A stretch of 64,000 nt of DNA from an uncultured Collinsella sp. (lineage in GTDB: Bacteria > Actinomycetota > Coriobacteriia > Coriobacteriales > Coriobacteriaceae): positions 45,640-109,639 of the forward strand of contig UQUL01000001.1 of the NCBI GenBank assembly GCA_900544235.1, read 5' to 3'. The translations under genes and the position numbers were made by a program. This document shows, one piece after another, positions 16,401 through 24,876 of the stretch (position 1 is the first letter of the stretch; the number at the start of each line of letters is the position of its first letter). Under the pieces are notes generated by a model that made no database searches, was not told where the DNA came from, and saw nothing but the letters and a program-made list of their open reading frames with translations.

Positions 16401-17372
16401 CTACCTCTCGCTTGGCATGGAAGTAGGGTGGCCGGGCTGGTCGTCGTAGGCGTATTTGCTGCACACGTTGACCTCCCACTGCTTTTTTTCGACCTTTGCT
16501 ACAGAATCTAGGATGAAGCCGGTCGCAAGGCTCAGGCCGCACAGGAACATAAACGAGGCGGCGAGCATAGCGGTGGGGAAGCGCGGGACGAGGCCGGTCT
16601 GGAAATATTCGACAACGATGGGCATGCCCAGGGCGAGGCCGAATACCGCGAACAGAAGCGCAACGAGGCTGAAGAACTTCAGCGGGCGGTAGTCCTTGAA
16701 CAGCGTGCCGATCATCGCAACGACTTTAATGCCGTCGCTCACGGTGTTGAGTTTGGACTCGGAACCCTCGGGACGGTCGCGGTACTCGATGGGCACATCT
16801 TTGATGCGCCAGCGGCGGTCGACGGCGTGGATCGAGAGCTCGGTTTCGATCTGAAAGCCCTCGGAAAGCACTGGGAAGGTTTTAACGAACGGGCGGCTCA
16901 TGGCGCGGTAGCCTGTCATGACGTCATCGAAGCTGTAGCCATAGATCCACTTGATCATGGCGCGGACCAGATTATTGCCAAAGCCGTGGAAGGCACGCTT
17001 GTTCTCCTCGGCGTAGGTGCCGTTGGAAAGGCGATCGCCTACGGTCATGTCGGCCGTGCCGTTAAGGATGGGCTCGCAGAGGGCCTTGGCCGCCTCGGCG
17101 GGGTAGGTGTCGTCTCCGTCGACCATCAGGTAGCAATCGGCGTCGATATCGCGAAACATCTGGCGGCACACGTTGCCCTTTCCCTGACGGGGCTCAAAGC
17201 GGACTGTGGCGCCGTGCTCGGTGGCAATGCGTGAGGTATCGTCCGACGAGTTGTTGTCATAGACATAGACCGTCGCCTGCGGAAGCTCGCGGTGAAAGTC
17301 GTCGATGACTTTGCCGATCGTGAGCGCTTCGTTGTAGCAAGGGATGATGACGGCGATGGATTCAGAATTCAC
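16401..17372 (-). CDS. Membrane-anchored glycosyltransferase family 2 (polyprenyl-phosphate type)
   Basis: The 323-residue protein starts with AVIIPCYNEALTIGKVI and has YVYDNNSSDDT. MVDGDDTYP carries the D-x-D-type donor/metal motif, and VMTGYRAMSRPFVK follows. Two hydrophobic spans lie near residues 230-255 and 268-290. This is the layout of DPM1/GtrB-like enzymes that make polyprenyl-phosphate sugars and stay at the membrane. GTG at 17372 is the start: AAGGAG lies 6 bases upstream. It is the only gene in its unit, converges with rfbCD and diverges from the ABC exporter genes. Its moderately high GC is closer to core genes than to the AT-rich part of the locus. Confidence 0.87.
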   Translation of the reverse strand: MNSESIAVIIPCYNEALTIGKVIDDFHRELPQATVYVYDNNSSDDTSRIATEHGATVRFEPRQGKGNVCRQMFRDIDADCYLMVDGDDTYPAEAAKALCEPILNGTADMTVGDRLSNGTYAEENKRAFHGFGNNLVRAMIKWIYGYSFDDVMTGYRAMSRPFVKTFPVLSEGFQIETELSIHAVDRRWRIKDVPIEYRDRPEGSESKLNTVSDGIKVVAMIGTLFKDYRPLKFFSLVALLFAVFGLALGMPIVVEYFQTGLVPRFPTAMLAASFMFLCGLSLATGFILDSVAKVEKKQWEVNVCSKYAYDDQPGHPTSMPSER

Positions 17373-17402
17373 TTAATGCTCCTTATACATTCAATCCTAG
17401 AA

Positions 17403-17431
17403 AGTATAGCCGTTTGGGCCTGGCATCCTAA
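17403..17431 (-). promoter_or_regulatory. Candidate promoter for the minus-strand glycosyltransferase
   Basis: Read on the minus strand, TTAGGA (17431-17426) and TATACT (17408-17403) are 17 bases apart, with the GTG start codon 30 bases downstream of the -10 box. Confidence 0.5.
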
Positions 17432-17532
17432 GATGTGGGTTAGTTCTCCAGTTTTGTTGCGCGAATCGTTTGCATGGCCGTCGGGTCTATACTGTTCGTT
17501 TGTCAACGATTACGAGTAAAGGAGTTGCATCC

Positions 17533-18378
17533 GTGTCGGATCAGACAAAGCAACAAGAAACTCGCAGTCTGCCTGCGACGTTTGCTAAGAACGAATTTGA
17601 GAAGGACGCGTTTATCCTTCGTCAGCTGGTTACCAAGGATTTTAAGATCAAGTATCGCCGTAGCGTTCTGGGCGTCGCATGGTCGGTGCTCAACCCGCTG
17701 CTGATGATGATCGTCATGGCCATCGTGTTCTCGACGATTTTTGGCCAGGGCCGCAATGGCTCAATGACGCCCGAGATGTACCCGCTGTACTTGATCGTGG
17801 GTAACATCACCTTTGCCGTCATGTCTGAGTCTACTAACCAGGCCCTGACGTCGATCGTGGGCGCTGCCCCTCTGCTCAAGAAGGTTAAGGTGCACCGCTG
17901 GGTTTTCCCGGTGCAGAAGGTGCTCTTCTCGCTGGTCAACTTTGCCTTCTCGCTGGTCGCCGTCGCCATCGTCATGCTGTGGTTCCGCGTTATGCCTTCT
18001 TGGCACCTGATTCTGTTGCCGGTTTGCCTGCTGCTGCTTATGTGCTTCTGCATGGGCCTGGGCATGATGCTCTCTGCCCTTACGGTCTTCTTCCGCGACG
18101 TTATGCATCTGTGGAGCGTCGTCATTACGGCGTGGACTTACATTACGCCCATCTTCTGGACGACTGACTATATTGCGCAAATGCCGCATCTCGTGCGTAT
18201 CTTGATGTATGCGAACCCCATGTTCAACTACCTGCAGTTTATGCGCGATATCTTCCTGTTCCAGACTACGCCCTCGCTTATGACGTTTGGTATGTGCGTT
18301 GCTTGGGCGGTTCTTGCGCTTGTTATTGGCTATACCGTGTTCCATAAGTCCGAGCGCAAGTTCATCCTCTACATCTAA
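17533..18378 (+). CDS. ABC transporter permease for polysaccharide/teichoic-type glycan export (Wzm/TagG type)
   Basis: The 281-residue integral membrane protein has six hydrophobic segments. It carries the ABC-2 polysaccharide-exporter pattern: an amphipathic N-terminus with KDFKIKYRRSVLGVAWSVLN, then LLMMIVMAIVFSTIF. It would form the channel that moves undecaprenyl-diphosphate-linked polymer across the cytoplasmic membrane. GTG at 17533 is chosen because GGAG lies 8 bases upstream and the N-terminus then reads MSDQTKQQ. An in-frame start at 17470 would run through the ribosome-binding site. It is followed 11 bases later by its ATPase gene. Confidence 0.92.
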   Translation: MSDQTKQQETRSLPATFAKNEFEKDAFILRQLVTKDFKIKYRRSVLGVAWSVLNPLLMMIVMAIVFSTIFGQGRNGSMTPEMYPLYLIVGNITFAVMSESTNQALTSIVGAAPLLKKVKVHRWVFPVQKVLFSLVNFAFSLVAVAIVMLWFRVMPSWHLILLPVCLLLLMCFCMGLGMMLSALTVFFRDVMHLWSVVITAWTYITPIFWTTDYIAQMPHLVRILMYANPMFNYLQFMRDIFLFQTTPSLMTFGMCVAWAVLALVIGYTVFHKSERKFILYI

Positions 18379-18389
18379 GGAGTGCTGTG

Positions 18390-19157
18390 ATGACTGAATC
18401 TGTTGTTGATTACAGCGAGCAGCCTCTGGCTGTCGAGGTCGACGACGTCACCATGATCTTTAACATGGCGTCCGAGTCGCTGACCAACCTCAAGGAGTAC
18501 TTCATCAAGCTTGCCAAGCACGAGTTGTTCTTTGAGGAGTTTAGGGCGCTCAAGCATATCTCGTTTGATATTCATCGTGGCGAGGTCGTGGGTCTGGTTG
18601 GCACCAATGGTTCCGGTAAGTCTACGATGCTCAAGATTATCGCCGGTGTGCTTGAGCCTAGCGAGGGCAGCGTTAAGGTGCACGGTAACATTGCGCCGCT
18701 GATTGAGCTTGGTGCCGGCTTTGACCCCGAGCTGACCGCCCGCGAGAACATCTATCTGAACGGCGCCCTGCTCGGCTATACCAAGGAGTTCATCGACGCC
18801 AACTTTGACGGCATTATTGAGTTCGCTGAGCTTCAGAACTTTGTCGATATGCCGCTTAAGAACTTCTCCTCGGGCATGGTGGCGCGTATCGCCTTTGCAA
18901 TCGCGACGATTACCGAGCCCGATATTCTGATCGTTGACGAGACGCTGTCCGTCGGTGATGTGTTCTTCCAGCAGAAGTGCGAGGCCCGCATCCAGCACTT
19001 TATCCAGAGCGGCGACGTGACGGTTCTGTTCGTTTCGCACTCCATGGAGCAGGTTGAGCGCATCTGCCAGCGTGCCGTTTGGATTGAGAAGGGTGACCTT
19101 CGCATGGACGGCCCGGTCAGTGAGGTCTGCAAGGCGTATCGCGAGCAGTTCAACTAG
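18390..19157 (+). CDS. ABC transporter ATPase for polysaccharide/teichoic-type glycan export (Wzt/TagH type)
   Basis: The 255-residue ATPase powers the permease encoded just upstream. Walker A is GTNGSGKST, the ABC signature region reads LKNFSSGMVARIAFA, and Walker B is ILIVDETLSVGD, followed by the H-loop FVSHSM. The N-terminal VTMIFNMASE...LKEYF is typical of TagH/Wzt proteins. There is no C-terminal carbohydrate-binding domain, so polymer recognition probably does not use a Wzt-type cap-binding domain. ATG at 18390 has AAGGAG at 18378-18383; a GTG three bases earlier is possible. The gene is followed by a tRNA gene. Confidence 0.94.
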   Translation: MTESVVDYSEQPLAVEVDDVTMIFNMASESLTNLKEYFIKLAKHELFFEEFRALKHISFDIHRGEVVGLVGTNGSGKSTMLKIIAGVLEPSEGSVKVHGNIAPLIELGAGFDPELTARENIYLNGALLGYTKEFIDANFDGIIEFAELQNFVDMPLKNFSSGMVARIAFAIATITEPDILIVDETLSVGDVFFQQKCEARIQHFIQSGDVTVLFVSHSMEQVERICQRAVWIEKGDLRMDGPVSEVCKAYREQFN

Positions 19158-19209
19158 GTTATAATTACTTGCGCTTGGCCGAATTGTTTGGCTGGGCGTG
19201 CGGTTATTT

Positions 19210-19286
19210 GCTCCATTAGCTCAGTTGGATAGAGCAGGGGACTTCTAATCCCAAGGTCGACGGTTCGAATCCGCCATGGAGCACCA
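19210..19286 (+). tRNA. tRNA-Arg (anticodon UCU)
   Basis: The cloverleaf is clear. Acceptor GCTCCAT pairs with ATGGAGC, the D-arm is GCTC...GAGC, the anticodon stem GGGGA/TCCCA encloses the loop CTTCTAA with TCT as anticodon, and the T-arm is GACGG-TTCGAAT-CCGCC. The CCA end is encoded. It reads AGA codons, which are commoner in the AT-rich polysaccharide genes than in the core. Confidence 0.96.
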
Positions 19287-19296
19287 TCGTTTATTA

Positions 19297-19328
19297 AGCC
19301 CGGACCGCTTGGTGGTCTGGGCTTTTTT
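19297..19328 (+). terminator. Terminator after tRNA-Arg(UCU)
   Basis: AGCCCGGACC (19297-19306) pairs with GGTCTGGGCT (19314-19323) and is followed by TTTTTT. Confidence 0.9.
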
Positions 19329-19390
19329 CATCTTGTGTGTTGCTGGAGCCGAGCGCGAGCAAGCCGCTGCTGTTTGTTGGGGTTGGCATT

Positions 19391-19828
19391 TTACTTTTCG
19401 AGATGCTCTTTCAGCAGCTCCAACGCGTGGGCGTAGCCTTGGAGGCCCTCTCCGGTGATGGTGGCGAAGCAGGCCAGATGGGCGTAGCTCACCTGGCGGA
19501 AGTCTTCGCGGGTCTCGACTGCGCTAATGTGGACCTCCACAGCCGGGATGGCGACGGCTTTGAGCGCGTCCAGGATGGCCACGCTTGTGTGCGTGTAGGC
19601 GGCCGGGTTGATGACGATGCCGTCGACCTTTCCGTAAGCCTCCTGGATCTTGTCGACGATGCTGCCCTCGTGGTTAGACTGGAAGACCTCGACCTCGTCG
19701 AAGCCCTGTGCGGCACCCGCTTCCTGGCAGATCTGCACTAAGCGATCGTAGTTGTCGCTGCCGTAGATGCCTGGCTCGCGAATGCCGAGCATGTTGAGGT
19801 TGGGGCCGTTAATGACGAGTGCTTTCAT
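19391..19828 (-). CDS. aroQ: Type II 3-dehydroquinate dehydratase
   Basis: The 145-residue protein catalyses the third shikimate step, dehydration of 3-dehydroquinate, as a dodecameric cytoplasmic enzyme. Family motifs are clear: INGPNLNMLGIREPGIYG at the N-terminus with the catalytic tyrosine at its end, FQSNHEGSIVDKIQ, and VINPAAYTHTSVAI with the substrate-binding asparagine and histidine. EVHISAVETREDFR follows. ATG at 19828 follows AAAGGAAG by 6 bases; the frame is open further upstream but the family N-terminus begins here. It is the last gene of the aromatic operon. A terminator-like hairpin lies between it and the aroE-aroK fusion, so its expression may be reduced or independent. Confidence 0.96.
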   Translation of the reverse strand: MKALVINGPNLNMLGIREPGIYGSDNYDRLVQICQEAGAAQGFDEVEVFQSNHEGSIVDKIQEAYGKVDGIVINPAAYTHTSVAILDALKAVAIPAVEVHISAVETREDFRQVSYAHLACFATITGEGLQGYAHALELLKEHLEK

Positions 19829-19849
19829 GGTTGCTTCCTTTGCAGTTGA

Positions 19850-19890
19850 AAAACCACCACAAAGGTGCCTGCCCCCTTTGTGGTGGTTTT
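19850..19890 (-). terminator. Intercistronic hairpin with T-run between aroEK and aroQ
   Basis: Read on the minus strand, a 16-base-pair stem (19890-19875 with 19865-19850) starts AAAACCACCACAAAGG and ends in TTTTT. It lies directly after the aroEK stop. It could terminate most transcripts or protect the upstream mRNA end; aroQ follows within 25 bases. Confidence 0.7.
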
Positions 19891-19892
19891 GG

Positions 19893-21143
19893 TTAGAGAG
19901 CGGGTGGGAGGGTGTCGAGGAGGGCATGGGCGGTGTTGGCGGCGCAGTCGCGTGAGTCGATGATGTAGTCGGCCCAGGCGCGGTAGCGCGGCATACGCTG
20001 CTCGGCCAGCTTGTCGATGCCGTCGCGCGCGGTGATGGGGCGGCCCTTGTGGGCGAGCTCGTCGAGCTTGCGGTTGAGCATCACGATCTGGCTGTTTTGG
20101 TGCAGCAGAGGGTAGTTCTCGTCGCGCGTAACCACGCCGCCGCCGGTGGAGAGCACCAAGCCGCTGCGCTTGGAGATGTCGGCCAGCGCTGCCGTCTCCT
20201 GCTCGCGGAAGGCCGCCTCGCCGCACTTGATGATAAAGTCGGCGCAGGGCATGCCCAGGCGCTCCTCGAGGGCGCGATCGAGATCGATGTGCTCGCGGCC
20301 CGTGAGCTGGGCGATCTGCTCGCCCACGCGGGTCTTGCCCGAGCCCGGCATGCCGATCAGCGCGATGTTCTGTTCGCGGCGTGACAGGCGCTCCGTTACG
20401 TCCAGGATCCTCTCGCGCGGGGTGGCTTTGCCGGTATAGCGCTCGACAGCTTGCGCCGCCTGGGCAACAAGCATAAGCAGGCCGCCGATGCAGGGGATGC
20501 CGCGGCGTTCGGCCTCGAGCATCAGGCCCGTGCGGGCGGGGTTGTAGACAATGTCGATGACGCCCTCGAGCGCATCGAGGCCTTCGAGCGTGCAAGGCGC
20601 GTCGGGGCAATGGGGGAACATGCCGGCGGGCGTGCAGTTGACGAGTAGGGAGGCGTCGGACTGCTGCGCGATATTGTCGTAGTTGACCTCGCTCGTGCGA
20701 CCCACGGGTACGACGATGGCGCCCATGTCTCCCAGCACCATACTTGCCGTGGTGCCGGCGCCGCCGGTGGCACCGAGCACGAGGGCCTTCTTGCCGGCAA
20801 CCTCAACGCCCAACTCCTCGACCAGGCACTGGAAACCGAAGTAGTCAGTATTATCGCCGTGCAGGCGGCCGTCGGGCAGGCGCGTGATGGTGTTGACGTT
20901 GCCCATGCGCTCGGCGAGCGGGCTCAGCTCGTCCAGGTATTCCATGACGGCGCGCTTGTAGGGGATGGTCACGTTGGTGCCCTCCCATTCGTCGCCCGTC
21001 ATAAAGGCCGCAAGATCCTCGGGCTCGCGCTCAAAGCGCACGTACTCGAGCCCCGCGAGCTCTTTGTAGATGGTCGGGGTATAGCTGTGGCCCAGCACGC
21101 GGCCCAGCACGCCGTAGGGGCGGGTTGCGGCGGTATCGGTCAT
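19893..21143 (-). CDS. Fused shikimate dehydrogenase / shikimate kinase
   Basis: The 416-residue protein holds two shikimate-pathway enzymes. Residues 1 to about 250 are AroE: a GHSYTP substrate loop, NVTIPYK with catalytic-type K63, GDNTD ending in D100, and the NADP loop GATGGAG (124-130). From about residue 258 an AroK domain begins: the P-loop GMPGSGKT is at 264-271, then HIDLD, FREQE, LSTGGGVV and the lid region RPITARDG. Together they reduce 3-dehydroshikimate and phosphorylate shikimate. The ATG at 21143 follows the pheA stop directly, with GGAGGTG inside the pheA end. Separate aroE and aroK genes are not seen in this window. The dehydrogenase-first order differs from plant-type fusions, where AroE follows a dehydratase. 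Confidence 0.94.
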   Translation of the reverse strand: MTDTAATRPYGVLGRVLGHSYTPTIYKELAGLEYVRFEREPEDLAAFMTGDEWEGTNVTIPYKRAVMEYLDELSPLAERMGNVNTITRLPDGRLHGDNTDYFGFQCLVEELGVEVAGKKALVLGATGGAGTTASMVLGDMGAIVVPVGRTSEVNYDNIAQQSDASLLVNCTPAGMFPHCPDAPCTLEGLDALEGVIDIVYNPARTGLMLEAERRGIPCIGGLLMLVAQAAQAVERYTGKATPRERILDVTERLSRREQNIALIGMPGSGKTRVGEQIAQLTGREHIDLDRALEERLGMPCADFIIKCGEAAFREQETAALADISKRSGLVLSTGGGVVTRDENYPLLHQNSQIVMLNRKLDELAHKGRPITARDGIDKLAEQRMPRYRAWADYIIDSRDCAANTAHALLDTLPPAL

Positions 21144-22289
21144 CTAGAGCACCTCCGTGTAGCTGCCAAAGTAGGTGAAACTCTCGCACACGTCGTCGAT
21201 GGAATCGAGCAGGTCGTCGAGGGCCTTGCTGCCAAAGGGGCAGTCCAGATCAAAGTAGAACATAAACTCAAAGTCGCGGCCGGGGATGGGGCGGCTCTCG
21301 AGCTTGATGAGGTTGATATTGAGTGCGTAGAAGCGCTCGAGTACACGATAGAGTGCGCCCGGCTCGTTGGCCGTGGTGATCATGAGCGAAGTGCGGTTGG
21401 CGCCGGGGTAGACGCGCGGCTCGCGGCTGATGACGACAAAGCGCGTGTAGTTGTTGTCCGAGTCCTGAATGTTGGGCTCCAGCACCTCCAGGCCATAGAG
21501 TGCCGCGCAGCTGCGCGATGCGATGGCGGCAACATCGGTGCGCTCGGAGCTGGCGACCATCTCGGCCGACATGGCTGTGTTGGGGTACTTGGTGGCGTGC
21601 AGGCCGTGCGCCTCGATAAAGCTGGCGCACTGCGCGATGGCCTGACCGTGGCTGTAGACCTCGCGTATGTCCGCGAGCTTGGTGCCGGGCTTGACGAGCA
21701 AGTTGTGGTCGATCTTGAGGCGCAGCGAGCGCACGATATGGAAGTCGAACTGTGCAAGCAGGTCGTAGACGGCGTTGACCGAGCCGGCGGTGGAGTTCTC
21801 GATGGGTAGCACGCCAAACTCGCAGAAGCCGTCGCGCACAGCGCGCATAACGCCTTCGAAGGTCTCGAAAAACGCGATGTCGGGCACGTCGAAGAGTTTG
21901 CACGCGGCGATCTGGCTATAGGCACCTTCCACGCCCTGGCAGGCAACGGTGGCCGTTTGAGGGAAGGCCGTGTCGGAGGCTGCAACCGTGGCGTGGGCCT
22001 TTTGCGAGACGGTGATGCCCTTGAGCTCGTTGATATAGCGCTGCTGCTCGGCCTTGCTCATGCTCATGAGGAGACGGAACAGGGTGATGGTCTGCGCCTC
22101 GTAGCGCTCGGGCGCGCGGCTGGCGAGGTTGTTGAGCTTGGAGCGCTCACGGGCGGGGTCGAAGACGGCCTTGCCCATCTCGATTTTTGACTTGGCTACC
22201 TCGGTGGCAATGTCCATTCGCTCGACAAAGCTGTTGAGGAGCGTGGTGTCGATGCCATCGATGGCCTGGCGGATGTCAGCAAGGTCCAT
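21144..22289 (-). CDS. pheA: Bifunctional chorismate mutase / prephenate dehydratase
   Basis: The 381-residue P-protein makes phenylpyruvate from chorismate for phenylalanine synthesis. Residues 1 to about 90 are an AroQ-type chorismate mutase helix bundle (IRQAIDGIDTTLLNSFVERM, then AKSKIEMGKAVFDPARE). The dehydratase domain follows: ACQGVEGAYSQIAA, then VLPIENSTAGSVNAVYDLL, then NNYTRFVVI with its threonine-arginine-phenylalanine motif. A C-terminal ACT domain (TSLMITTANEPGALYRVL, then LIKLESRPIPG) is the usual site of phenylalanine feedback inhibition. The ATG at 22289 has AAAGGGG 7 bases upstream. It is translationally coupled to the aroE-aroK gene and is separated from aroC by a long inverted repeat. 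Confidence 0.96.
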   Translation of the reverse strand: MDLADIRQAIDGIDTTLLNSFVERMDIATEVAKSKIEMGKAVFDPARERSKLNNLASRAPERYEAQTITLFRLLMSMSKAEQQRYINELKGITVSQKAHATVAASDTAFPQTATVACQGVEGAYSQIAACKLFDVPDIAFFETFEGVMRAVRDGFCEFGVLPIENSTAGSVNAVYDLLAQFDFHIVRSLRLKIDHNLLVKPGTKLADIREVYSHGQAIAQCASFIEAHGLHATKYPNTAMSAEMVASSERTDVAAIASRSCAALYGLEVLEPNIQDSDNNYTRFVVISREPRVYPGANRTSLMITTANEPGALYRVLERFYALNINLIKLESRPIPGRDFEFMFYFDLDCPFGSKALDDLLDSIDDVCESFTYFGSYTEVL

Positions 22290-22316
22290 AGGGACCCCTT
22301 TCGTGAATGGTTGCCT

Positions 22317-22443
22317 GGGGTAGTTAATTTGGGACGGGCTTTTTTAGCTACCCTTTGACTGTCGACGAATCGATGGGTGCCAGGGCAAATATCAACTGGC
22401 ATATGGGGGTAGCTAAAATAGCCCCGTCCCAAATTAACTACCC
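22317..22443. repeat. Long inverted repeat made of two head-to-head copies of a palindromic element
   Basis: The left arm (22317-22353) and right arm (22405-22443) are nearly perfect inverted copies of about 37 bases, 51 bases apart. Each arm is itself bounded by GGGTAGCTAA and TTAACTACCC, or their complements, around a GCCCCGTCCC core. Related single copies lie at 48035-48066 and 56065-56100. It sits 14 bases after the aroC stop and 27 bases before pheA, so it would form a strong hairpin in the operon mRNA. Confidence 0.85.
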
Positions 22444-22457
22444 TTGGGGTGGGTGGA

Positions 22458-23555
22458 CTAAAGCTGTCCGGCGTCTTCTAGGAGGGCGTCCCAAATTGCG
22501 AGGGCGGCGGCTGCTTCGGCTACAGGGACGGCGCGCGGGACGATGCAGGGATCGTGACGGCCGTGGACAGAGAGCTCGGCATTTTCCATGGCGTCCATGT
22601 CTACGGTCTGCTGCTCGCGGCAAATCGAGGGCGTCGGCTTTACGGCCATGCGCCACATGACGGGCGCTCCGGTCGAAATACCGCCCAGGATGCCGCCGGC
22701 GTTATTGGACTCGACCTCGATCGCGCCGGTCTCGGCGTCGATGCGATACGGATCGTTGTTCTCGCTGCCGCGCATGGCGGCCACGGCAAAGCCCATGCCA
22801 AACTCCACGCCCTTTACGGCGGGAATGCCAAACGCGATTTGCGCGATGCGGTTCTCGATGCCGTCGAACATGGGGTCACCAATGCCCGCGGGAAGCCCAT
22901 AGATGCCGCACTCCACGATGCCGCCGATGCTGTCGAGTTCATCGCGCGCGGCCAGAATTTCCTCGCGCATGCGACCGGCAGCGGCGGCGTCAATGCAGGG
23001 CAGGTCGTTCGTAATGATCGCCTTGCGGTCGGCCTCGCGATAGACTATGTCGTCCATGGGCAGGTCGGAGATGCCGCCGATCTGCGCGACGTGCGCCATG
23101 ACCTTGATACCGCGGGCCTCGAGTGCCTGCAGGGCGATGCCGCCGGCGATGCATAAGGGGGCCGTTAGGCGGCCGGAGAAATGCCCGCCGCCGGCGACAT
23201 CGTGCATGTTGTGGTACTTCACACGCGCCGGGTAATCGGCATGTCCTGGACGGGGCTTGCGGCGCAACTCGGAGTAATCCTTGGAGCGCGTGTTGGTGTT
23301 CTCGATAATCGCGGCGATGGGCGCGCCGGTGGTATGTCCATCGACAACACCGGCGATGATGTGAGCGGCGTCGGCCTCGCGGCGTTTGGTCGCGGTCTCG
23401 TCGCGACCGGGGGCGCGACGGTCGAGGAAGGCCTGCAGTTTCTCCTGGTCCACGGCGATGCCCGCCGGGATGCCATCGAGCGAGCAGCCGATAGCGGCGG
23501 AGTGCGATTGGCCGAAGATGCTTAAGTGCAAGACGTTGCCAAAGGTCGAGGACAT
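22458..23555 (-). CDS. aroC: Chorismate synthase
   Basis: The 365-residue enzyme eliminates phosphate from 5-enolpyruvylshikimate 3-phosphate to make chorismate, using reduced FMN. Typical motifs are SIFGQSHSAAIGCSLDG at the N-terminus, RRKPRPGHADY, and GGGHFSGRLTAPLC. GGILGGISTGAPVMWRMAVK is near the C-terminal third. Length is within the family range. The ATG at 23555 follows GAGGAGG by 6 bases and lies one base from the aroA stop, so coupling is likely. Downstream of it in the operon lies the long inverted repeat, which may uncouple pheA and the later genes. Confidence 0.97.
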   Translation of the reverse strand: MSSTFGNVLHLSIFGQSHSAAIGCSLDGIPAGIAVDQEKLQAFLDRRAPGRDETATKRREADAAHIIAGVVDGHTTGAPIAAIIENTNTRSKDYSELRRKPRPGHADYPARVKYHNMHDVAGGGHFSGRLTAPLCIAGGIALQALEARGIKVMAHVAQIGGISDLPMDDIVYREADRKAIITNDLPCIDAAAAGRMREEILAARDELDSIGGIVECGIYGLPAGIGDPMFDGIENRIAQIAFGIPAVKGVEFGMGFAVAAMRGSENNDPYRIDAETGAIEVESNNAGGILGGISTGAPVMWRMAVKPTPSICREQQTVDMDAMENAELSVHGRHDPCIVPRAVPVAEAAAALAIWDALLEDAGQL

Positions 23556-23556
23556 G

Positions 23557-24876
23557 CTATTCCTCCTCGAGTGTGACCTTGCCGCCCAGCAGGCGGTAGT
23601 GGTCGAAGAAATCGGGATAGGACTTGTTGACGGCCTCGGCGCCGTGGATCACGACCTCGCCGGTGGCACGGCTCGCGGCGATGGCGGCCATCATGGCGAT
23701 GCGATGGTCGTTGTGCGAATCGACCTCGCCGCCGGTAAAGGCATCGACACCCTTGATGATGAGGTCGTCGCCGGCAATACGCACCTGCGCGCCCAGCGCG
23801 GTGAGCTCGCGGGTGGTTGTGGCCAGGCGGTCGGATTCCTTGATACGCAGGCGGGCGCAATCGCGGATAAAGGTGCGGCCCTGTGCTAGCGAGGCCACGG
23901 CCGAGATAACGGGCACCAGGTCGGGAATGTCGTGGGCACTCATCTCAAAGCCGGCGAGCTTGTCGGACTGCACGGTGGCGGCGTTGGTGGAGCGCACGAT
24001 GCGGGCACCAAAGCGCGAAAGCGCGGCAAGTACGTTGCGGTCGCCCTGTGCGGAGCTCAGGGACACACCCTCGACGGTGATGGAGTCGGTGCCGATAGCG
24101 CCGGCGCACAGCCAAAAGGCGGCGTTGGACCAGTCGCCCTCGACGGCTACGCTGCCGGGCGTGCGGTACGAGCCGCTGTTTACGCGGAAGTTCGTGACCT
24201 CGGGCTGGCTGTCCTTGGACGGAATACGCTCGACGTTAACCTCGACGCCAAAGGCCTTCATGGCCTGGATCGTCAGGTTGATGTAGGGGCGGCTCTCGAT
24301 GAGGCCGGTCACCTGCACGCAGGAGGGCTTGGCCAGCAGCGGGGCTGCCAGCAGCAGGCCCGAGATATACTGCGAGCTCACGTTGCCCGGCAGCACAAAG
24401 GTGCCCGGGCGCATGCGGCCGCTTGTCTTGAGCGGAAAACCGCCCAGACCCTGCAGGTCGCAGCCGGCGGCGATGATCTCGTCCGAGAGCGGGGAGAGCG
24501 GGCGGGCGCCCAGTCGGCCCTGGCCCACAAACGTGGCCTCGGCACCCAGCGCGCAGGCGACGGGCAGCATAAAGCGCAGCGTGGAGCCACTTTCACCGCA
24601 GTCGAGCGTGCCGCCGGCAAGGGCCTTGAGCAGACCGAACTCAGCACTCTTCATAGTGGGATGGACCTGGAAGCCATCCTCGACGGTCTCGATGCGAGCA
24701 CCCAGGGCCGTAAGGCAACGCACCGTAGCCTCGATGTCGGCGCAGGTGGTGTTACAGGTGACGTGTGTCTCGCCGTTGGCAAGCGCAGCGCAGATAATCA
24801 GGCGATGCGCCATCGACTTGGACGCGATGGCGGGAACGGTGCCCTTGAGCGGGGACGGGGTGATGCGGGCTAGCAT
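23557..24876 (-). CDS. aroA: 3-phosphoshikimate 1-carboxyvinyltransferase (EPSP synthase)
   Basis: The 439-residue enzyme joins PEP to shikimate 3-phosphate. It shows the two-domain repeat pattern: GTVPAIASKSMAHRLIICAALA at the N-terminus, LDCGESGSTLRFMLPVA, and near the end RIKESDRLATTTRELTALG and DSHNDHRIAMMAAIA. Residues in the PEP site (K20-type lysine, the R of STLRF, and the K-E-S-D-R stretch) are present. The fourth residue after LDCGESGST is F, and the PEP-loop sequence is of the ordinary bacterial kind. It overlaps aroB by 7 bases; GGGAG lies 10 bases before the ATG at 24876. Confidence 0.97.
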   Translation of the reverse strand: MLARITPSPLKGTVPAIASKSMAHRLIICAALANGETHVTCNTTCADIEATVRCLTALGARIETVEDGFQVHPTMKSAEFGLLKALAGGTLDCGESGSTLRFMLPVACALGAEATFVGQGRLGARPLSPLSDEIIAAGCDLQGLGGFPLKTSGRMRPGTFVLPGNVSSQYISGLLLAAPLLAKPSCVQVTGLIESRPYINLTIQAMKAFGVEVNVERIPSKDSQPEVTNFRVNSGSYRTPGSVAVEGDWSNAAFWLCAGAIGTDSITVEGVSLSSAQGDRNVLAALSRFGARIVRSTNAATVQSDKLAGFEMSAHDIPDLVPVISAVASLAQGRTFIRDCARLRIKESDRLATTTRELTALGAQVRIAGDDLIIKGVDAFTGGEVDSHNDHRIAMMAAIAASRATGEVVIHGAEAVNKSYPDFFDHYRLLGGKVTLEEE

